This document shows positions 59,837 through 64,000 of a stretch of DNA of 64,000 nucleotides, piece by piece. A model generated the notes under the pieces. That model made no database searches. It had not been told where the DNA came from and worked only from the letters and a program-made list of their open reading frames with translations. This DNA comes from Solirubrobacter ginsenosidimutans (GTDB lineage Bacteria > Actinomycetota > Thermoleophilia > Solirubrobacterales > Solirubrobacteraceae): positions 62,001 through 126,000 of the forward strand of contig NZ_JAPDOD010000007.1 in assembly GCF_027587205.1 (NCBI RefSeq), read 5' to 3'. The position numbers were made by a program, and so were the translations under genes. Within the stretch, counting starts at the first letter, position 1, and each line of letters begins with the position of its first letter.

Positions 59837-60697
59837 GTGGCGAGCACGCCGCTGGTGGCCGACGAGGCGCGGGTCGCGAGCGCCGCGTACGGCGCTCGCT
59901 CTCGCGCGACGCGTCGGCGCAGCGGCGTGCGCCGCCGGCCGGTGGGCGCGGGCGGCCTGCGCTCGCTCGCGATCAGCACGATCTCCGTGCTCGCCGGGCT
60001 CGGTCTGTGGGCGCTCATCTACCAGCTCAACGTGGTCGCCGACTACTCGTTGCCGTCCCCGTGGTCGGTCGCGCACGAGTGGTGGCTGCTGGCCCGCAAG
60101 GGCGTGATCTGGCACCACATCTGGGCGACCCTGCGCGAGGCGTTCCTCGGCTTCCTGCTCGCACTGGTCGCATCGTCCGTGCTCGCCTACCCGCTCGCCA
60201 AGTCGCGCGTGTTCGCGAGCGTGCTGTCGCCGTACATCGCCGCCACGCAGGCGATGCCGATGCTCGCGCTCGCCCCGCTGCTCGTCGTCTGGTTCGGGCT
60301 CGGGCTCGCCTCGCACGTGCTGATCTGCGCGGTGATCGTCTTCTTCCCGATGCTCGTGAACACCGCGGTGGGGATCGCCGACGTGGATCGCACGCTCGTC
60401 GAGGCGGCGGCGACGGAAGGAGCGGGACGCTGGACCACGCTGATCCACATCGAGCTGCCGCTGGCGCTGCGGACGATCCTCGCCGGCGTGCGGATGGGCG
60501 CGACGCTCTCCCTCACCGGCGCGATCGTGGCCGAGTTCGTGGCCGCGAGCGAAGGGCTCGGCTACCTCATGGAGTTCGCGCGCGGGCAGTACGACGCGCC
60601 GCTGCTGTTCGCGGCTGCGCTGACGATGGTCCTGGTGGCGGTGATCGCCTACGTGGTGATCGGCTTGCTCGAGTACGTGCTCATCGACTGGGAGTAA
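59837..60697 (+). CDS. ABC transporter permease (SsuC/ThiX-like)
   Basis: The 286-residue protein starts with GTG 59837, directly after the binding-protein stop. After a basic N-terminal tail (about 40 residues) come six hydrophobic segments. The BPD inner-membrane EAA loop is DRTLVEAAATEGAGRWTTLI, then HIELPLALRTILAG. This is the membrane component of the same NitT/TauT importer. The matching ATPase gene is missing: the next gene, 15 bases downstream, encodes an MFS protein. The importer must use an ATPase encoded elsewhere or be incomplete. Confidence 0.92.
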   Translation: MASTPLVADEARVASAAYGARSRATRRRSGVRRRPVGAGGLRSLAISTISVLAGLGLWALIYQLNVVADYSLPSPWSVAHEWWLLARKGVIWHHIWATLREAFLGFLLALVASSVLAYPLAKSRVFASVLSPYIAATQAMPMLALAPLLVVWFGLGLASHVLICAVIVFFPMLVNTAVGIADVDRTLVEAAATEGAGRWTTLIHIELPLALRTILAGVRMGATLSLTGAIVAEFVAASEGLGYLMEFARGQYDAPLLFAAALTMVLVAVIAYVVIGLLEYVLIDWE

Positions 60698-60712
60698 CGG
60701 GGCGATCCCCGC

Positions 60713-62377
60713 ATGACGCAGGTCGAGAACAAGCCGCGCGGGCTCGCGCGGATCGCGGCGGCGCGGCGGGGGCTGCCGGAGAACGTCCGCCTCCTCGCCC
60801 TGGTCTCTCTGGCCAACGACTCGGCGAGCGAGCTGGCGTACCCGATCGTCCCGCTCTTCCTCGTGATCACGCTCGGCGCGCCGATCGCGCTGATCGGCCT
60901 GATCGAGGGCGTCGCCGAGGCGATGGCGCTCGGGTTCCGGCTCATCTCCGGCTGGCTCTCCGACCGCGCGGCGACGGAGCCGCGGCGGCGCCCGTGGATC
61001 ATGGCCGGCTACGGGCTCTCGACGGTCGCGCGCGCCGGCGTGGCCGCCGCGCCGACGTGGGGGTGGGTGCTCGGCGCGAAGATCGCCGACCGCATCGGAA
61101 AGGGCACGCGCGGCGCGCCGCGCGACGCATTGATCCGCGACTCGACGCCCAAGGAGCTGATGGGCTCGGCCTTCGGTTACCACCGCTCGGCGGACACGGT
61201 GGGCGCGATCGTCGGACCGCTGCTGGCCGCCTTGCTGCTCGCCGCGGGGTGCTCGCTGCGGACGATCCTGTGGGTCGGCGTGCTGCCCGGGGCGGTGACG
61301 CTGCTGCTCATCCGGCGCATCCGTGAGGCGCCGCCGTCGGGGGTCAACGCGAAGAAGAAGCACGCGCCGGAGCTGGCGGGGGCGCGGGCATTGCCGGGCT
61401 CGTTCTGGAGCGTGCTGTTGATCTGGGTCGTGTTCTCACTCGGCAACTCGAGCGACGCGTTCCTGCTGCTGCGCGCGCATGACCTGGGGCTCGCGACGCT
61501 GCTCACCGTCCTCGCCTACGCGGGCTACAACGTCGTCTTCGCGAGCCTCTCCTGGCCGCTGGGCGCGCTGTCGGATCGCCTCCCGCGCGCGGCGATCTTC
61601 ACGCTCGGCGTGATCGTGTTCGTGCTCGTCTACGTCGGGTTCGCGGTGGCTCCCGGCTCGTGGGCGGTGTGGCCGCTGTTCGCGTTCTACGGCGTCTACG
61701 TCGCGGCCACCGAGGGTGTCGGCCGCGCGTGGGTCGCCGACCACGTGACCGAGGGCCACGTCGGGACGGCCTACGGCGTCTTCTACGCCGCCACCGCGGC
61801 CGCAGCGCTGGTGGCGAGCATCGCTGCGGGCGTGTTGTGGACGTACGTGTCGCCGTCCGCCCCGTTCTGGCTGGGAGCGACCACGGCGGCGGCCGCGGCG
61901 CTCCTGCTCGGCGTGCGCGCGCTGAGCCGCGGGCTCTCCCCGCGGCTCGCCCAGGCGACGCTCACGAGCCTGCTCGTGGCGACCGTCGCCGTCGCCGCCG
62001 TCGAGCATCACCAGCTCGGCGACCTGTTCCGCCACCGCGGCGAGACCGAGGTCCCGATCGTCTCCACGCGCCCCTGCTCGGACATCGGCGACACCCGCGT
62101 GCAGCCCGACCTGCCGGAGGGCTTCCCGACCCTCCCCGGCGTGGCGTTCACCGGCAATGACGCGAAGTGGTCCACGCACGGCTACTTCAAGCGCAGCATC
62201 CGCTCAGCCCACGACGACTACGTGCGCGCGCTCGAGGCCGCCGGGTATCGGGTCACGCACTCCGAGCTCGACCCATGGGATTCCGAGCTCGCCTTCACCG
62301 GCAACGGCCACACGGGCGAGATCGACATCTTCCAGGAGTGCCGGTCACGGACGTGGATGCAGATCGCCGTCACCTGA
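60713..62377 (+). CDS. MFS transporter with extra C-terminal domain
   Basis: The 554-residue protein starts at ATG 60713. The first 440 residues carry about 12 membrane helices with MFS motif A-like GWLSDRAATEPRRRPWIMAG, then KIADRIGKGTRGAPRDALIR, the pattern of the YfiS/YkuC-like branch. Residues about 445-554 are an extra hydrophilic domain (PDLPEGFPTLPGVAFTGNDA, YVRALEAAGYRVTHSELDPW, GHTGEIDIFQECRSRTWMQI) following a last hydrophobic stretch, so it would lie outside the membrane on the C-terminal side. I know no such fusion in standard MFS proteins. The gene follows the ABC permease by 15 bases, suggesting co-transcription. The 3' end overlaps the convergent LtrA gene by 33 bases. Confidence 0.88.
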   Translation: MTQVENKPRGLARIAAARRGLPENVRLLALVSLANDSASELAYPIVPLFLVITLGAPIALIGLIEGVAEAMALGFRLISGWLSDRAATEPRRRPWIMAGYGLSTVARAGVAAAPTWGWVLGAKIADRIGKGTRGAPRDALIRDSTPKELMGSAFGYHRSADTVGAIVGPLLAALLLAAGCSLRTILWVGVLPGAVTLLLIRRIREAPPSGVNAKKKHAPELAGARALPGSFWSVLLIWVVFSLGNSSDAFLLLRAHDLGLATLLTVLAYAGYNVVFASLSWPLGALSDRLPRAAIFTLGVIVFVLVYVGFAVAPGSWAVWPLFAFYGVYVAATEGVGRAWVADHVTEGHVGTAYGVFYAATAAAALVASIAAGVLWTYVSPSAPFWLGATTAAAAALLLGVRALSRGLSPRLAQATLTSLLVATVAVAAVEHHQLGDLFRHRGETEVPIVSTRPCSDIGDTRVQPDLPEGFPTLPGVAFTGNDAKWSTHGYFKRSIRSAHDDYVRALEAAGYRVTHSELDPWDSELAFTGNGHTGEIDIFQECRSRTWMQIAVT

Positions 62378-63544
62378 GCGGGCCGCTGACGGCATCGCGG
62401 CCGGTTCGCGTTCGCCGACCGTGTCCGGGATCGCCATCGCCACGAGCACGGCGGTCGCCGCGGCGATGCCGGCGATCAGCGTCAGCGGCGCGGTGGCGAT
62501 CGCCAGGATCGCGAGCGCGGCCAGCGCCAGCGGCCGCGAGCGCGGGACATGTCCGCGCGCCGCACGCATGAACATGGCCTGGGCGAGCACGAAGAGCGCC
62601 GGCCCGCCGAACGTCAGGACCGTGAAGCCGAGGGTCGCGTCATCGCCTGGATGGGCGATCGCCATCTCGTCGCCGACGGCGATCGCGATCAATGCGAGCA
62701 CGATGAGCGTCAACGTCAGCGTGCCCCACCAGCCGATCGTGCCGGCCCGCTCGGTGGTCTCGGCGGCCTCGACCGCGATCGCTTCGGCGCGTTCGAAGTA
62801 GCACCACCACAGCGCGACCGTCCCCGCGAAGCCGATCGCGAGGGCGAGCAGGCGCTCGAGGTCGAACGGCGCGGCGGTGAACGCGGAGCCCATCGTGAGC
62901 ACGGTCTCGCCGAGCGCGATGATGAAGAACAGCCGGAAGCGCTCGATCAGGTGCTCGCTCGCGATCTCGGCGTTCGCGAGGTCGATGCGCCGGCCGCGAC
63001 CGGGAAGCCAGTGCACGGTCGACACGCCGGCGTATGTGATCGCGACCGCGAGCCCCCAGAGCACGAGGCGCGCGTCGCCTTCGGCGATCGCCCCGCCGAC
63101 CCACCACAGGCCCGCGAGCAGCTCCCAGACGAGGACGTTCACGAAGTGCTCCCCGAGCGCCCGCCCGCGGAGAGCGACGATCAGGAACGCCGAGCGCCCG
63201 ACCTGGATCAGCAGGTAGCCGACGACGAACAGCCACGCACGCTCCTCGAACGCGTCGCCGATCGCGACCGACATCAGCAGGCTCGCGAACATCAGTCCGA
63301 TCAGCAGCAGCCGCACCGCCAGCCGGTCCGGATCCAGCCAGTTCGCGCCCCATGCCGTCATGTACCACGCGTGGACGACGGCGAGCGCCAGGATCACCGT
63401 CTCGGCACCGGTCCGCAGATCGACGTGCTCGACCAGGTGGTGCGCGAGCTGCCCGATCGCGAAGACGTAGACGAGGTCGAAGAAGAGCTCCAGCGGAGCG
63501 ACGACGCGCTGTGCTCCGGGCGCTCGCGAGGCGGCGATCCGCAT
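62345..63544 (-). CDS. ltrA: Low-temperature-requirement A (LtrA) family membrane protein
   Basis: The 399-residue protein starts at ATG 63544. The family signature near the start is APLELFFDLVYVFAIGQLAH, with TGAETVILALAVVHAWYMTA next. It has about eleven hydrophobic helices, a conserved RIDLANAEIASEHLIERFRL segment and ALGETVLTMG. LtrA was named for low-temperature growth in Listeria; its molecular function is unknown. It is a single gene whose 3' end overlaps the end of the MFS gene by 33 bases on the opposite strand. Confidence 0.93.
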   Translation of the reverse strand: MRIAASRAPGAQRVVAPLELFFDLVYVFAIGQLAHHLVEHVDLRTGAETVILALAVVHAWYMTAWGANWLDPDRLAVRLLLIGLMFASLLMSVAIGDAFEERAWLFVVGYLLIQVGRSAFLIVALRGRALGEHFVNVLVWELLAGLWWVGGAIAEGDARLVLWGLAVAITYAGVSTVHWLPGRGRRIDLANAEIASEHLIERFRLFFIIALGETVLTMGSAFTAAPFDLERLLALAIGFAGTVALWWCYFERAEAIAVEAAETTERAGTIGWWGTLTLTLIVLALIAIAVGDEMAIAHPGDDATLGFTVLTFGGPALFVLAQAMFMRAARGHVPRSRPLALAALAILAIATAPLTLIAGIAAATAVLVAMAIPDTVGEREPAAMPSAARSGDGDLHPRP

Positions 63545-63767
63545 TCGGCGCGATCGTATTCAGCGGCCGCGTGTCACGCAATCCACCCGCCACGCTCATG
63601 GTCCCCTCAGTCGCCTCCGTACGGCCCGACGGTCGTCGCTTTCGGCTCGCCGAGCTTCCTACAGATATCTAGACGTACCGGTCCACATACGACGATAGGA
63701 TCAAAAAAGAGAGAGTCCGGTCGCAATCGGAGTGACCGAGCCTGGGTCAGATGGAGAGGGGGACCTG

Positions 63768-64000
63768 TTGTACGGAGGGAACCGCACGACACGACGCGTC
63801 AAGGCGCTCACCGGAGCCTGCTTGGCGGTCGGTGCAGTGGCGCTCGGGAGCGCCGGAGCGGCGCTCGCGCAGACACCGACGCCGACACCGACGCCGCTGC
63901 CCGATACCCACAACGTCCCGACCAACGCGGTCACGGATCACGTCACGTTCCAGGACAACGTCCGCGGCGTGAGCGGGTACGCGGGAGCGAACTTCATCGA
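63768..64000 (+). CDS. Start of a secreted protein (C-terminus beyond window)
   Basis: A TTG at 63768 preceded by GGAGAGGGGG is preferred; an in-frame GTG at 63732 is an alternative. The product begins LYGGNRTTRRVKALTGACLA, with a signal peptide (VGAVALGSAGAALA). A short TPTPTPTP linker and a NVPTNAVTDHVTFQDNVRG stretch follow to the window edge. No family can be given from 77 residues. The AT-rich GATCAAAAAAGAGAG at 63701-63715 lies in the promoter region. Confidence 0.6.
   Translation, partial: MYGGNRTTRRVKALTGACLAVGAVALGSAGAALAQTPTPTPTPLPDTHNVPTNAVTDHVTFQDNVRGVSGYAGANFI

Noticed and set aside
58814..61363. Minus-strand frame of about 850 codons
   Set aside because: Antisense to the ABC and MFS genes; His/Arg/Asp-rich composition typical of a shadow frame.

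Overview
The window is very GC-rich DNA packed with genes on both strands. Several families point to an actinomycete of the Thermoleophilia/Solirubrobacterales type: a deazaflavin (F420)-dependent nitroreductase, an alpha/beta-hydrolase fused to a LuxR helix-turn-helix, large ATPase-LuxR regulators, SBBP and FG-GAP secreted repeat proteins, RTX-type repeat proteins and a ThuA-like secreted protein. Placement at order level is inference. No rRNA, tRNA or CRISPR array was seen.

Layout. 1-7.7 kb (minus strand): a secreted ThuA-domain protein cut by the window edge, a lone flagellin with a sigma-28-like promoter, a large arylsulfatase and a small secreted protein. 7.8-10.5 kb: a damaged PadR/membrane-protein operon lies beside an AbiE-like pair (winged-helix regulator plus AbiEii-type nucleotidyltransferase) that has repeated half-sites in its promoter region. 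10.8-15.4 kb: small redox and detoxification enzymes, an SGNH-fold protein and a cytochrome P450 that seems to lack its meander. 15.4-31 kb: a secreted beta-helix protein, a LysR/esterase divergent pair, a LuxR-ATPase regulator, an S9 peptidase, a drug-type MFS exporter and two secreted beta-propeller proteins. 31.1-33.8 kb: a MarR/quinone-reductase-like divergent pair with two near-identical palindromic operators, and a methyltransferase.

33.8-46.2 kb looks like accessory or conflict-related DNA mixed with core genes. It holds a STAND-type ATPase ending in an OmpR-type DNA-binding domain, a frameshifted CHAT protease, a two-TM coiled-coil protein paired with a divergent GTPase, a bicupin, a hydrolase-LuxR fusion, a two-component system and a DUF4062-like/TPR protein. 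46.3-58 kb: a triplicated RTX-type secreted protein, a sugar isomerase, a second LuxR-ATPase preceded by a 55-codon gene, two more secreted proteins, a glycoside hydrolase and a sulfite-oxidase-like enzyme. Two MITE-like inverted-repeat elements lie at 50.95-51.04 kb and 55.46-55.62 kb. 58.4-64 kb: an ASCH-domain protein, a NitT/TauT-type ABC binding protein and permease without an ATPase, an MFS protein with an extra C-terminal domain, LtrA, and the start of a secreted protein.

The best candidates for under-described systems are the AbiE-like operon with its half-site array, the GTPase/two-TM pair beside the broken CHAT gene and the STAND-OmpR ATPase, the C-terminal domain shared by two unrelated secreted proteins, and the two inverted-repeat elements.
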